A DNA stretch of 64,000 nt from Argyresthia goedartella. Taxonomy: Eukaryota > Arthropoda > Insecta > Lepidoptera > Argyresthiidae. The translations under genes and the position numbers were made by a program. The DNA lies in assembly GCA_949825045.1 (NCBI GenBank), contig OX463820.1:6150501-6214500 (forward strand), in the 5' to 3' direction. A model generated the notes under the pieces. That model was given only the letters and a program-made list of their open reading frames with translations, was not told the origin of the DNA and did not search any database. Positions 34,301 through 44,894 of this stretch are shown here, one piece after another (within the stretch, counting starts at the first letter, position 1; the number at the start of each line of letters is the position of its first letter).

Positions 34301-34534
34301 ACTACATATGAGAGTTAAATAAATGTTATTTTGTTTGTCTGTTGTTAGATTTCATTCATAGTTTAATGGTGCACGCGTCGTTCATTGATAAAGTATTAAC
34401 ATCCACTGATTCAGCGGTACCTATATAACGGGATACAGAAGATGTTGTGTGTGAAAAGAAAGGAAAGAACTTACCCCAAACAAAACGTTGAATGTCAACA
34501 CGAGATATTTCCAGCAATTCGTCGAGATGGCCAT
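31398..34534 (-). CDS. Tetraspanin, four exons, last exon not found
   Basis: The exons on the minus strand are 34534-34475, 34087-33899, 33230-33048 and 31616-31398 (20, 63, 61 and 73 codons). All are in phase 0 with AG acceptors and GT donors. The protein starts MAISTNCWKYLVLTFNVLFG (TM1). TM2 (about residues 55-75) follows a short extracellular loop, and TM3 is AGILIAIVVVAEFSCFVWAM. The large loop begins DNIEIDIKSSM. It carries the family signature ECCGMSG plus PFSCCG and further Cys. The last visible part, HLLMLAGAAFAASLLQ, starts TM4. The rest of TM4 and the tail must come from at least one more exon, not seen before the BEL cluster. Tetraspanins organise membrane protein microdomains. 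The subfamily is unresolved. Introns carry several repeats. Confidence 0.85.
31806..32037. mobile_element. Foldback element A in tetraspanin intron
   Basis: The left arm (31811-31842, TAGGTACAATCGAACCAACT then GAATCATGACCCA) is nearly the inverse of the right arm (32000-32032, TGGGTCATGATTCAGATGGT then TCGATAGTACC). About 155 bp of AT-rich loop lies between. It shares its terminal pattern with the neighbouring element B. No ORF. Confidence 0.65.
32049..32199. mobile_element. Foldback element B with a perfect double palindrome
   Basis: The outer arms are 46 bp and perfectly complementary (32049-32094 and 32154-32199; start GTACTATCGACAAAAGTGAA). Inside, 32118-32155 is a perfect 38 bp palindrome centred on CTACAATTGTAG. 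Only the stretch at about 32095-32117 is unpaired. Perfect arms imply a recent origin or gene conversion. It starts 17 bp from element A and shares its terminal motif. Confidence 0.75.
32400..33047. repeat. Fragments of a two-block dispersed repeat in tetraspanin intron
   Basis: Block 2 is at 32414-32458 (GTGCCTCTGCCACCCCGTAG). A related AGAAGAGGGGTAGGCAGAGA piece is at 32582-32601. Block 1 is at 32845-32935 (CCATAGCTGTGGCGATGGGC then CACGCAAAATAGAG). The same blocks occur at 6.9, 12.9, 16.7 and 33.7-33.85 kb, so this is one family cut into pieces. Confidence 0.6.
33265..33850 (+). repeat. SINE-like remnant and two-block repeat in tetraspanin intron
   Basis: The segment 33265-33450 (AGCGGTTGGTAAAGCACATC, CACACGTTAAGCTGTCCCGG) resembles the body of lepidopteran SINEs as I know them, but without a clear B box. 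From 33715 to 33845 blocks 1 and 2 of the dispersed repeat follow in order (ATCGTGGGCTAGTCC, CACGCAAAATGGAGTA, GGCTATGCCACTCCGTAAGG). Confidence 0.45.
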
Positions 34535-35341
34535 TATTGCGCTGCTTCGCTCGTTCACATCTCAGAAATGTTGTTAGTTTAGTGTTTCGTAGTCAAAACA
34601 TAGCAAAACGCAGCACGGTCCGTTCCACTCTGCGGTTACGGTGTTGGTCGGAAAATGCTTTGTGTGCGACGAGTTACTGCCGTCGACCGCTGAGGCGTTG
34701 TGCAACTCGCCGAGTAAAATTAAACATTCGACATTTACTTTTATCGGGAATGATAAAACGTTATCGATTAGATTAGCCAGACAAAAATGATCTAATGAAG
34801 GCGGGACAGACACCAGTCATACTCAGCTTCTTAGAAAACTTTATTTTTTAATTGTTTATAAAAACTTCCTTTATCCAACTCTAACAAGAAATCAAGTGGT
34901 TGTTTTTAGATGGTTTATCGCGTTATCAGATTGATTAGACGTGTAAATAATAACGGCAGGTTGACCTAGTTTATAGATTTAGTAGACCAACTGGTGGGTA
35001 GGTAGATACCTACCTGCCTACAGTGATGTAAAATTAGAATCACCGGTAGAGCGGTCAGAGCGTCATTGATGTTTTTGCTATTTCTATTTTCATATCCTCT
35101 TAAGAATAGGTTACATACCTATTAATCTCTCTCTTTCCGCTAATGTTTTTTCAGAAAAAATAATGCTAGAGACACAATTAATAAAGCGAGCTTAAGGCAA
35201 GGCTGAATCTAGAGATCTCTTCCATCAAACCATTAGTTACCTGGACTACCGATATTAAGGTAACTTTTGAGCCAGACTTATGTCATCAAAACCATCAATG
35301 TAGATACCATAGCATAAAACCCAGTGTATTATTCATAATCA
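34535..35341. other. Spacer between tetraspanin start and CFAP70 end
   Basis: The 5' flank of the tetraspanin gene and the 3' flank of CFAP70 face each other in tandem on the minus strand. GC-rich sequence at 34540-34720 just upstream of the tetraspanin ATG may include its 5' UTR and promoter. No TATA box is evident. The plus-strand ORF 34492-34776 overlaps exon 1 and is a shadow. Confidence 0.4.
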
Positions 35342-35347
35342 TTTATT
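35342..35347 (-). terminator. Polyadenylation signal of CFAP70
   Basis: AATAAA on the minus strand, 27 bp after the CFAP70 stop codon. The short 3' UTR is inferred. Confidence 0.55.
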
Positions 35348-35373
35348 TATCAAGCTTTAAACTTACAAAAATC

Positions 35374-38103
35374 TTAGTAATAATCACAAAGGCACAAATC
35401 CTTCATCAGCGCTTCCGGCAAACTGTCCGCGTGTACAATCGCCGAAATTCGTTTCAGATCATCCTGGAGGTCCTCACTAATCTTCCCGGCCTGCTTGGCA
35501 GTTCGCAGCATAGCCCGGGACTTATCGACGTTCCGCTGGTACAGGGCCAGTATTGCCAGAAACGCCCATCCGTCTGCCAGTAAAGGCTCCAATTTCACTG
35601 CAGCCGCCGCCCAACGCTCAGCAAGGTCTGGGTCATCCAGCCTGGAATACACCCGACCTATCACAAGCGCTGAAAAGCCACACGGAGTGATTTTATGAGC
35701 CCGAGCAGCCCGTTGAAGCGCGGCCTTAGCATTGGTCCTCATTCCTCCCAAAGCGGCCTCGATTAGCATAGCAGAACCTGGCTCCACTCCGAAGCTCTCA
35801 GTTTCATCAAAGGCGTTCTCACAAGCACCGTCCCAGCCCTGCACTGCTAGCAGGCAAGCACTACGAATTTGCGACAGTAAACCACAAGCACCGAACTTCT
35901 TTATCCCTTTTTCTATTGCTTCCATAGCATTGTCATAGAATCGCCTCAGCAGCAGCGACGCGGCACGAAGATACACCACATCAGGACACTCGGTAGTCGT
36001 CAAGCCGAGACGTGAGCCGCAGGAGCCGCACTCCTTCTCATAGCATCTCAACAGCAACTCACTGAATGTATACCCTCGAAGACAGAGAAAAAATGCTGCA
36101 GCAATTATCAACGGGTGCTCTGAAGAGACAAGTCGAGGGAACCAAAATATCTCTTCTTGTCCGCTCCCATTCTCCCATCTGCTGAGTAATCCTTTCCATT
36201 CTTTTTTCAGCTCATACGACTTCCTCATTCTCTTCGCGGCTACGAAAGCCGCAGGCTCGTTGCGCTGGTAATGATATAGAGCGTGTAGCGCAGCCCATCC
36301 GATGGCATTAGCAGTTCCGTCAGAGTGATCTCCCTTCACGGCTATCTGAAATGCAGCAGCAGTTCTATCGAACTCGTATTCACCTTTGTCAAACTGCTGA
36401 GCTCCGAAAGCCCATAGTATGAACCTGTTTCTTTTCTGGGCGTTGAGTGCATTTTGTAGATACGTTAAAGCCTCGGTGTCAGTTCTAGCTTCCAGACATC
36501 GTAGCGCCTTTGCCATTAAAGCTTTCGGGTCGGTTGGAGCTATCTTTAAGTTAGTTTCGGTGTTTTTCTCATCTAGGTGGGCACTGCCAGCCATGCGTGC
36601 TCTGGTGCCGGCGAAGAGCGCGGGCGCTCGCGGCGGCGGGGGCTGCGGGGCGAAGGATGCGGTGACAGCGCGCCTGCTGGCGGCGTGATGTGACGTCACC
36701 GTGTCCTGCCAGATCACCTGAGAGCAGTCGCCCGGAGGAAACTGCTTCAACATCGCTCTGACCCTCATCAACAGACGGTTGGCAGCGGTACGCTTGATAC
36801 CTTGATTTATGGGAACGGAAACTCTACAAGCTAGGCTACTGAGTTCCCTGTGTACAGACAGAGCCCCACACTCTTTGCGGATACGCCTTACATCAATATT
36901 CGGATCCTCTGGAGGTGGGTCCACGTACAATTCGTCCTTAGGCCTGGAGGGGGCGTCCGGTGGAGGATAACCTAAAGCCTCGAAAAGTGAATCTAATGTG
37001 ACTTTAGGAGTAAGGGCTTCCGTTAGGTCAAATCTTATTACGACGTAAGTAGAATTGCCGTTTTCATCTGTGAGGTCTCCGGCACCAAGCCGGGCACTCG
37101 CTTTAGCACTCGATGGGGGAAAATTTAACACCGGCTCCATATCCGGGGGTAGTCCACCTGCGTTGTAAAAGCTCAGCTTGCTGCATATTGTCACACCAAA
37201 CTGTCCGGGCTCCAGCAGGACTCGCGCGTCTACGGACCCCATGTAGCGACTTCGAGCATCGAATTTCCCATTCTTGAGTACACCAGCAACTTCGATGTGA
37301 AATGGTTTCTGGAATCGTTCTTGGAGCTTGTGAGGATCGACTAGAATCCGGTTCATGGCGAACCAATAAGCGGAAACTGTGGACTCCATAGGTATTACGT
37401 TCCCGGGGATGAAATAGTCATCATTTGGAACGTTATTTGCTGTACACCCACCATAACCAAAAGTACTAGCCGTTGCCCACACAGTCTTTTTGGTTGTTGC
37501 AGTGCATGACGACATACCAAATTGTAAATCTACTGGTTGCGCTAGCTCATGCAGCCCGAGAGCTGCAACATACAGAGTACCGTCCCTCATAGGCGGTGGA
37601 AGACAATGAGCACTAATCATCGTTATAGTCAATGGAAACCGCTCATCAAACCCTACTCCAGCGTGGGCAAAAACATCGACAGTTAGGCCTATTGGTTCAC
37701 CAGATCTTATGACTACCAACGGCAGGTTGGTGTCTGCGTCCTCTTGTCCTAAAACGAGGGGTAAGAGGTCTACAGTGCCGCCAGCTCTGTTGTCGTGGTG
37801 TTGGAGTGGGTCTGGATTCCTCGACGGTTTGCCCCCTGCTACGCGCAGGATAAATATCAGAGGTTGTCTTGCCGCGATATCTGCGTCGTCGGGTTCCCGA
37901 AGGTTTATTGGCAAGGTATCGGTCTCAAGCTCGGTATCATCACACCACGTACCGTCCAGGACTGTCTCACCATTGTATAGCACGAGCAAGTTATATGTAG
38001 GGCCAGGTTTACTGCCATTCATCCTAACTCGAAGGTTCACATTGCGCACACATTGTCCGTCCGTTGTCGTATCTGACATCACAGAGAAAGTATTAACTGA
38101 CAT
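35374..38103 (-). CDS. CFAP70: CFAP70-like ciliary/flagellar TPR protein, intronless
   Basis: A single open frame of 909 codons starts MSVNTFSVMSD and ends DLCLCDYY. The N-terminal half has segments I recognise from CFAP70 (TTC18): TVDLLPLVLGQ (about residues 112-122), LVDPHKLQERFQKPFHIEVAG, SVDARVLLEPGQFG and STYVVIRFDLTEALTPK (about 350-366). The C-terminal half (from about residue 530) is helical with TPR-type repeats, such as ALTYLQNALNAQKRNRFILW and WAFLAILALYQRNVDKSR. Human CFAP70 has about 1,120 residues, so this one is shorter. The protein belongs to axonemes of motile cilia and flagella, in insects mainly sperm. The absence of introns over 2.7 kb is unusual. GC content is higher than in the flanks. 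Confidence 0.8.
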   Translation of the reverse strand: MSVNTFSVMSDTTTDGQCVRNVNLRVRMNGSKPGPTYNLLVLYNGETVLDGTWCDDTELETDTLPINLREPDDADIAARQPLIFILRVAGGKPSRNPDPLQHHDNRAGGTVDLLPLVLGQEDADTNLPLVVIRSGEPIGLTVDVFAHAGVGFDERFPLTITMISAHCLPPPMRDGTLYVAALGLHELAQPVDLQFGMSSCTATTKKTVWATASTFGYGGCTANNVPNDDYFIPGNVIPMESTVSAYWFAMNRILVDPHKLQERFQKPFHIEVAGVLKNGKFDARSRYMGSVDARVLLEPGQFGVTICSKLSFYNAGGLPPDMEPVLNFPPSSAKASARLGAGDLTDENGNSTYVVIRFDLTEALTPKVTLDSLFEALGYPPPDAPSRPKDELYVDPPPEDPNIDVRRIRKECGALSVHRELSSLACRVSVPINQGIKRTAANRLLMRVRAMLKQFPPGDCSQVIWQDTVTSHHAASRRAVTASFAPQPPPPRAPALFAGTRARMAGSAHLDEKNTETNLKIAPTDPKALMAKALRCLEARTDTEALTYLQNALNAQKRNRFILWAFGAQQFDKGEYEFDRTAAAFQIAVKGDHSDGTANAIGWAALHALYHYQRNEPAAFVAAKRMRKSYELKKEWKGLLSRWENGSGQEEIFWFPRLVSSEHPLIIAAAFFLCLRGYTFSELLLRCYEKECGSCGSRLGLTTTECPDVVYLRAASLLLRRFYDNAMEAIEKGIKKFGACGLLSQIRSACLLAVQGWDGACENAFDETESFGVEPGSAMLIEAALGGMRTNAKAALQRAARAHKITPCGFSALVIGRVYSRLDDPDLAERWAAAAVKLEPLLADGWAFLAILALYQRNVDKSRAMLRTAKQAGKISEDLQDDLKRISAIVHADSLPEALMKDLCLCDYY

Positions 38104-38440
38104 TCTCGTTATATTTTCTTTTAAAAGCGGAGCTTAGACTTTGCTTGGATTTGTATTTGTTTTGTTGGTTGCTTTGCTTAGTGCTGTTCGACTGTTTCGA
38201 TTATTATCGACCAGTATAGTGATTAATTATTTTTAGTAGCGACTTCGTGGATACGATTCAGTCTGCAAAATGTTAGTGTATAAAAAAATAATTAGTAATG
38301 TAAAGTACCTATCCTTATTTACCTCATCGGTAAAGTCATCATTAGATATATAAAATATACTTGGGTATATTTATTGCACTTTAGCTATGATTATGAACAG
38401 GTATGACTGTCCCAGCTATTGACTAATTTATTGTCGGTTG
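38104..38440. other. 5' flank of CFAP70
   Basis: AT-rich sequence upstream of the minus-strand gene. No clear core promoter motif or repeat was seen. Confidence 0.35.
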
Positions 38441-39275
38441 TGCTAGGTATCAACACACTGGTACGATCACAGCTTGAGTACTGTAGCGTGATCTGGAACC
38501 CCCAATATAGTGTTTACTTCATTAGGATAGAAAGCTTACAGAGAAGATTTCATTACCACTTGGCGTATGGTGATTGATAAAAAAGCCAAGAAGCTACCCA
38601 GTTACATCTTGCATATGAGTAATTATAAGATCGACACTCTGGCGGCACGTAGAAAAAGACTTGACTTTATTATATTTTTTTACTCAATGCGCTACGTCGT
38701 CCGTGCAAAGGTCCCCGTTACTCCAGGTGGAAAGACCCGCAGTGTGAGAGGGACGGAATCGGGAAAAAAATTAAAAAACGTAGCGCTAAACCACTGAAAA
38801 ATTATTTAAAAATAAACTACGTTATTTTGTTAAACAGTTTTTTAAGGAGATTTTGCGAATACATCATATCTTCATTTTGAACGCAGTTCCACAATGAAAC
38901 TAGTTAGGATTTCAGAATTACAGGAAAAAATAAAACAATTTAGAGGTGTTTTCGTAATTAAATTCTATCGAGAAAATTTCATCCAATCGCGTTTCCCTTT
39001 AGTGAAAATCTTAATCAAATATTCAATAAACGTTAACCCAAAAATCAAATCTGTAGGTGACTTGATGGTGGAGTAGATGGATTCGAAAAAGAAACCATTT
39101 TTTTTTCGTATCAACTTAACGGCACTAGACTGTCCTGATCTACTGAGCAAAATAACATTCAATACACCAAAGATACTACCTCGGTCGAATTACAGGTTAT
39201 TCTTCACACCATCAGTAAAAAACATTCTAGGTTCAAACACGCCCTGCTGCACACACTATGCAAGCTATACAGTGA
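38441..39275 (+). pseudogene. LINE reverse transcriptase C-terminal fragment, interrupted
   Basis: The first piece (38455-38690) reads LVRSQLEYCSVIWNP then IRIESLQRRF and LAARRKRLDF, the typical C-terminal part of jockey/CR1-type RT proteins. After a 0.4 kb repeat it resumes (39115-39270) with LDCPDLLSKITFNTPKILPR and SVKNILGSNTP, the expected end of the same protein. The 5' part is missing. Frameshifts and stops are present. Confidence 0.75.
38692..39118 (+). repeat. 0.4 kb dispersed repeat, copy 2, inside LINE fragment
   Basis: It matches 15912-16318 in the same direction and splits the LINE fragment. The unit starts near GGTCCCCGTTACTCCA and ends near TTTTTTTCGTATCA. Function and family unknown. 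Confidence 0.7.
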
Positions 39276-39453
39276 ACTCAGAGTCAAAAAGCTTGAATTT
39301 GAAATACCTATATATAGACATTTGGGGACATTGGGGGACATGAAAAGAGCCTCCCAGTGTGGTGCACGTTTTATACCTACTTAAGCACCCGGCGTCCCCT
39401 GGAAGCAGCTACTAGCATCAACAAGCAGTAGGCTGACTAATCTTTTCACCACG

Positions 39454-40290
39454 ATGGCCATCCGTAAGATCCAAGCTCGCAATATACGGCCCTTATCAGG
39501 GCCTGCCTTGACAGTTCTCTCTATTAATATAGAGGGCTTCTCAGCGGACAAAGCAATTTTACTTGCTGAGCTGGGCCATATAAATAATACTGACGTTTTG
39601 TGCGTACAAGAAACGCACCGAGGCCCAGACAACCCGAGGCCGGATATAATGAATATGACCCGTATCATCGAGCGACCTCATCTCAAGTACGGCAGCGCGA
39701 TCTACACCAAACCTGGTACGCACGTGAAGTCCGCCCACCTAACAGACGACAATAATGAGGAGATACTGACCGTAGAGTTATCGGACGCCACTGTAACATC
39801 CGTATACAAACCCCCCAACAACCCGTTCCAATTCACCAACTTCGGCAACACGATAACCAGAATTGTCACTGGAGATTTCAATAGTTATAGCGTCACATGG
39901 GGGTACAGCGAAATGGACGGAAATGGAGAAGCCGTTGAGGAATGGAGCGAGGCCAATAACCTTGCACTGATCCACGACCCAAAGCTACCGGCATCCTTCA
40001 ACAGTGGCAGATGGAAAAGGGGATACAACCCAGACTTAATCTTCGCTAGCTCAAACATTAGCTCCCAATGCCGAAAACGAGTTGCACGGCCGATCCTACG
40101 CACCCAACATAGACCCATCTCCTGTGAAGTAAACGCCGCAATCGAACCTAATACAGTCCCGTTCCGGAGGCGTTTCACCTTCAACAAAGCGGATTGGGAG
40201 AAGTTCGCAACTACTTTAGATAGCACGATTCACACCATGCCGATTCACACGAGGCCGCGCCAAATAACTACAGCTCATTCATTGACGTGA
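39454..40290 (+). pseudogene. LINE apurinic-like endonuclease domain
   Basis: EEP-fold motifs in order: LSINIEGFSADKA, VLCVQETHRGPD, SVYKPPNNPFQF, IVTGDFNSYSVTWGY, SFNSGRWKRGYNPDLIF and RTQHRPISCEV with the catalytic-type His. The enzyme nicks target DNA for target-primed reverse transcription. The domain is open, and the frame is lost only after it, near 40240-40290. Confidence 0.85.
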
Positions 40291-42427
40291 TTAAGGGAAT
40301 ATCGGGCAGGACTACTCCGAGGGGCTGTGCCACATCTTATGTTCCAGGACTAACTGGCGACACTGCCGGACTTCTGCAGGAATACCAGACTGCCTTTGAA
40401 AGAGACCCTTTTTCCGAAAGCACTACCGCCCTCGGTGAAGCTCTAATGCAGTGTATCGGTGAAACCCGACAGAAAAAATGGCAAGACCTGGTCGAGTCGG
40501 TTGACATGACGCACAACAGTAAGAAAGCCTGGTCTACAATCAAGAAACTACTGGTACCCAGAACTCTTCTGGAGATTATACAAATGTTACTGCAAACCAG
40601 GTCGCCCACCAACTGCTGCTGAATGGCAAGACCAAACCATTCCCAGGAGCTAGGAAGATCCTTAGGAACCCGGCCACCGAGACTGACACCCTGAGTAATG
40701 CTTTCAGCAGCGAAGAGATGATCGCCGCGATTAGAAGGCTGAAAAGCGGGAAGGCGTGTGGACTCGACGACCTCACTGTCGAACAGATAAAGCATTTCGG
40801 CCCTGTGACGGTGGATTGGGTTCTGAGGCTTTTCAACAACTGTCTGGAAACCAAGAAGATCCCAAAAGAATGGCGCAAGGCCCGTGTCATCGCGCTACTC
40901 AAGCCGGGCAAACCAGTTGATGACCCCAAAAGTTTTCGTCCAATCTCCCTACTATGCCACCTATACAAGCTGTTCGAAAGGATCCTTCTTGGCCGTCTTA
41001 CTCCATACATCGACGATAAACTGATCCCAGAACAGGCAGGTTTCCGACCCGGCAAGTCCTGCACATCGCAAGTTCTCAACCTGGCCCAGCACATTGAAGA
41101 TGGATTTGAGAAAGGGAAAATCACGGGTGTCGCTTTCGTGGATTTATCGGCGGCCTATGACACTGTGAACACCAGCGTAATGATTAAAAAGCTGTATGAG
41201 ATCACGGGCGATTATGACTACTGCCAGATCGTGGGACAGCACCTCAGTAACCGCCGGTTTCAAGTTAACCTGCAAACCCAGAAGAGCCGTTGGAGAAATC
41301 AGCGTAATGGATTGCCATAGGGTAGTGTCCTGGCGCCAAGTCTGTTCAACATATATACAAATGACCAGCCTAGGACACAAGATACCAGAAGCTTCATATA
41401 CGCTGACGACCTAGCACTCGCGGCTCAATCGGACACCTTCGAGAGCGTGGAGGGAATAATTACCTCTTCCCTGAACAAGCTTGGCGAATACTATGCTGCT
41501 AACGGTCTGAAGCCAAACCCAGCCAAAACCGAGGTCTGTGCATACCATCTCCGCAATAGGGATGCTAAAAGGGAACTTAACATCATATGGAGAGACGTAA
41601 AACTGTCCCACAACAGTTTCCCTAAGTACCTCGGCGTAATCCTAGACAGAAGCCTCACAATGAAGCAGCATTGCGCGAAGACCCAACAAAAAGTTTGCAC
41701 ACGCAACAACCTGCTCAAGAGGCTGACCACGACATCCTGGGGAGCAAAGCCAACCGTCCTGCGCACCACAGCTCTGGCGCTGTGCTACTCTGCGGCTGAG
41801 TACGCCTGCCCTGTGTGGGAACGTTCAACGCACGCAAAGCTGGTCGACGTGGCATTGAACGAGTCATGTCGATTAATAATGGGCTGTCTGAAACCCACAC
41901 TAACCGACAAGCTGTACCAGCTAGCAGGAATAGCCCTCCCGGAGGTTCGGAGATCTGTCTCTAGCTCGGTTGAAAGGTCAAAGCAGACACATGACAGACG
42001 GTGTCCCCTGTTCAACCATATACCAGCCAGGCCCAGGCTGCGTTCCAGAAAAAGCTTCCTGCACTCAGTGCAGCCGCTAAGTCAACCAGCTCAATCTACA
42101 CGCCTCACCAAGTGGCAGTCGCGACTGAACCCTACAGACCCAAGCAAATGCGTGAAAGAGAAACTAGCTGAAGGATACAAGCTCAGCTGGCCGATCTGGA
42201 AATCTCTCAACCGTCTCAGAGCTGGAGTGGGGAGATCCAGAGCTAACCTGGCGAGGTGGGGCATCATCTCGCAACTAGACACGGTGTGCGTCTGTGGATA
42301 CCCGAGACAGACGATTGCTCACATGACTGGGTGCCCTGCGTGCCCGACAACCTGCACGGACGAGGAGCTATATAAGGCTACCGAGCGAGCTATTGCAGTT
42401 GCGGCCTTGTGGGCCGCCCGTATCTGA
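40291..42427 (+). pseudogene. LINE reverse transcriptase and C-terminal domain
   Basis: RT motifs: SGKACGLDDLTVEQIKHFG, KARVIALLKPGKP, FRPISLLCHLYKLFERIL, EQAGFRPGKSCTSQVL and VAFVDLSAAYDTV. GLP is then followed by TAG (41318-41320) where GLPQGS is expected. A frameshift precedes FIYADDLALA (41395-41425), which holds the active site YADD. The frame 41447-42427 continues NGLKPNPAKTEV, FPKYLGVILDR and a C-terminal Cys/His region (CVCGYPRQTIAHMTGCPAC). Only a few lesions disable it. Confidence 0.88.
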
Positions 42428-42465
42428 GATGACCGTCGAATCGAAAAGAAGAAGAAGAAGAATAG

Positions 42466-44894
42466 ACATTTTCGCTAGCCTTATCAGTTTTTGGGTAAGA
42501 CAATCTTGTCAAACTTGGCAAAATAGTTTTTCACCCCAGCGGCTCGAACATGGCGGTTTTGCTGCTTGAAACCAATTAGGAAAATGCAATTTTGCTACGA
42601 GCGTGAAAAAACTAACTTTTTAATTTTTCATATCGTAGGTTAGACGCAGGTCATCTTTCCACACTGCGGGGTGTAATACAAACTTGGAACATTTGAACTT
42701 CATTCTCTCTGTCACTTTCACTCCGTTACGAAAAAAGAGCGAGATAAAATATGTCGATTATTAATTCGTCTTCGAAACTTCGTAGTAGGCCCTCAAAAAG
42801 CGGGAACGAAAAACTCGTTCCGAAACAAAATAACTTAAGCAATTGCAGTAATTTTACTTTTCATTTATATTTTTTTTCTTTAAGTATAAGTAAGTACATC
42901 TTGGACATTGGACATGTTTGTATCAGAAAAATGCATAAACAAACGGACTTAACTTTTTCTTAACGTCATGTAAAGTTAATGTTATGGGAAAGAGTAATTG
43001 TAGTTAATGTTTGTTATTTCTTATGTGTTTGTTGTTTTATTTTTTACATAAAAATGATTTAATTGCTTTTATGTGGCGTTTTATTCTTTTGCGATATATG
43101 TTCACGCCGCTGAGGTGAAAAGTTGTATGTATCACACGAGAGCAAAGATATTTGCATCTCGTGCCATTGAGTCCCTCGCTACGCTCAAGATTCTAAATTA
43201 TAGAATCTTTCGCTTGCTCGGGACTCAACATCAACACTCGCAGCAAAAATCTACTTTGCTCTCTTGTTGAACAAATAACTATTAAAAATCAATGTAACCA
43301 AATAATGTAACTTGCCATAAAGTTTATTTTTGGTGAATTTTAAATGTATATATAATATAATTTTTGTCTGTTGTTACAATCTTAACATCCCGTAATTTTA
43401 GGAAATCTTTATAATTATTATTAGATAATAATATGAAGATTACCTTCTTATGTAGGTAGTCGCATTTCATGCTGTCATCTTTTGAATTAATCTAGCCTGA
43501 ATCTATTGTTACAATTAAGTATATTTTCAGTGCCTGTATTGTGTATATCTAGTAAAAGATCCTCAATAAATAAATATGTATAAAATATAGGAAGATATAG
43601 TATGAGTAGGTATTGTACCTACAGAGTAGCCTGTATATTAACTAAGTATCGATAGATCGATACCAAAAATTTTATTGATGTATAGCCAGCACTACTTACT
43701 GTCTTTGGATGTTTTTGACATCAAAAAGTTTTTAAATGTTTCTCTGTCCTGCCTGCCTGTCCTCCTAGTTCCTTTTTATATATGTACAGTGTGTTACCAG
43801 CAGCTGGGCTTTTAATTAAGGACGTTAAAATAACGTGTGTCTGTAACGTAACCATAACATTAATTTAATTAATAAATTTCAGAGTTTGGTAACTTTCTAA
43901 CAATAATTGCCCGCAATGTAAAGCACGCAAGTTACTATCAACACTTGTCGTGCCTGTCACACTGTCACACTATCGACATGCCTTGGACCAAGTAATTCAA
44001 CGACATGAGTTACTACTATTAGGCAATACGTCTACTACATTTAAGCTGCAAATTTAGAAAGTTTAATTGTGGAGCTAATTAACATAATTATGATTTACTA
44101 ATACGTGCAAACGATTTTTAACGGAGCATGTTATTATCAGTTTTAATAAATGCCCACATGCCGGTAACAGACTATAATTGCTTGTGAAAAGACGTACGGA
44201 TGGACGGACGGACGGACGGCGGAGAGTAATAGGGTCCCGCTTGGCACCCTTCCGGTACGGAAGCCTAAGGAAAGAGCTTTAGTAATTTGTAGATTTTTTC
44301 CTGTATACAGTTTACGCCAAGTTTCTTTGGCGCTGAGCTAGGGTAGGGTGGCAAGAAAATTGGCGCGGACTGTACCTACCTACCAAAATAGTGTTTTCAG
44401 CACTTACATAGATTTTGAAGTAAAACTTCTTAGGTGATGTTATTAATTAATGAATTGAGTAATTAATTCTTGATGATAATAATTGATGGGGGGTAAAATT
44501 TACTGAGTATGTGAAGTTCAAAGTTCAAATTTCTTTGTTACTGTATATTTTAACATATATTTAGCAAACGTCATTTTTTTGCCTATTCTCTACATTTATG
44601 GACCACTGTGGGAGAGAAGGTCGAGAAACTCCCACAGATTGATTTTAGAACTCTTTTAAAAATTGGTTGTGTTTAACTTATACAAGTAAGTATTACCTAC
44701 TTATTATACTTGTTTTAGTTTCTTTATTCTTGCTTATTATACTAAGCAAGAATAAATAATTACAAAATTATTAACGGCAGGTTCTGTGTTGAGTTTGAGA
44801 TACGCTGGCCTGTGACAAAGCACCCTATGGTGTATCATTAAAGATACACTGGCGCTGAGCGTGTTAAATACTATCCATTTAATTAAATGTCTTT
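42466..44894. other. AT-rich stretch with foldback repeats
   Basis: At 43130-43268 a foldback repeat has inner arms GATTCTAAATTATAGAATC and outer arms AGAGCAAAG / CTTTGCTCT with the GAGTCCC-CTCGCTACGCTC motif. At 44195-44275 is the reversed start of the Golgi-gene intron repeat (GGACGGACGGACGGACGG then TAATAGGGTCCCGC). At 44725-44757 is a hairpin TTATTCTTGCTTATTATACT. No gene is seen; ORFs at 42751 and 43073 are unsupported. Confidence 0.5.

Larger units (their letters stand above)
39320..42465 (+). mobile_element. Non-LTR retrotransposon (jockey superfamily, Daphne/LOA-like)
   Basis: Endonuclease and reverse transcriptase are encoded in one order over 3 kb, followed by a GAAGAAGAAGAAG tail (42447-42461), the microsatellite-like 3' end of this group. 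There is a short leader before the first ATG at 39454. It is almost full length, but an apparent single ORF is broken by frameshifts and one stop. The clade name is from motif memory and less certain than the class. Confidence 0.85.

Noticed and set aside
36419..38137. Plus-strand ORFs opposite CFAP70 (for example 36419-36688, 37709-38137)
   Set aside because: They are antisense shadows of the 909-codon frame, with no domain of their own.
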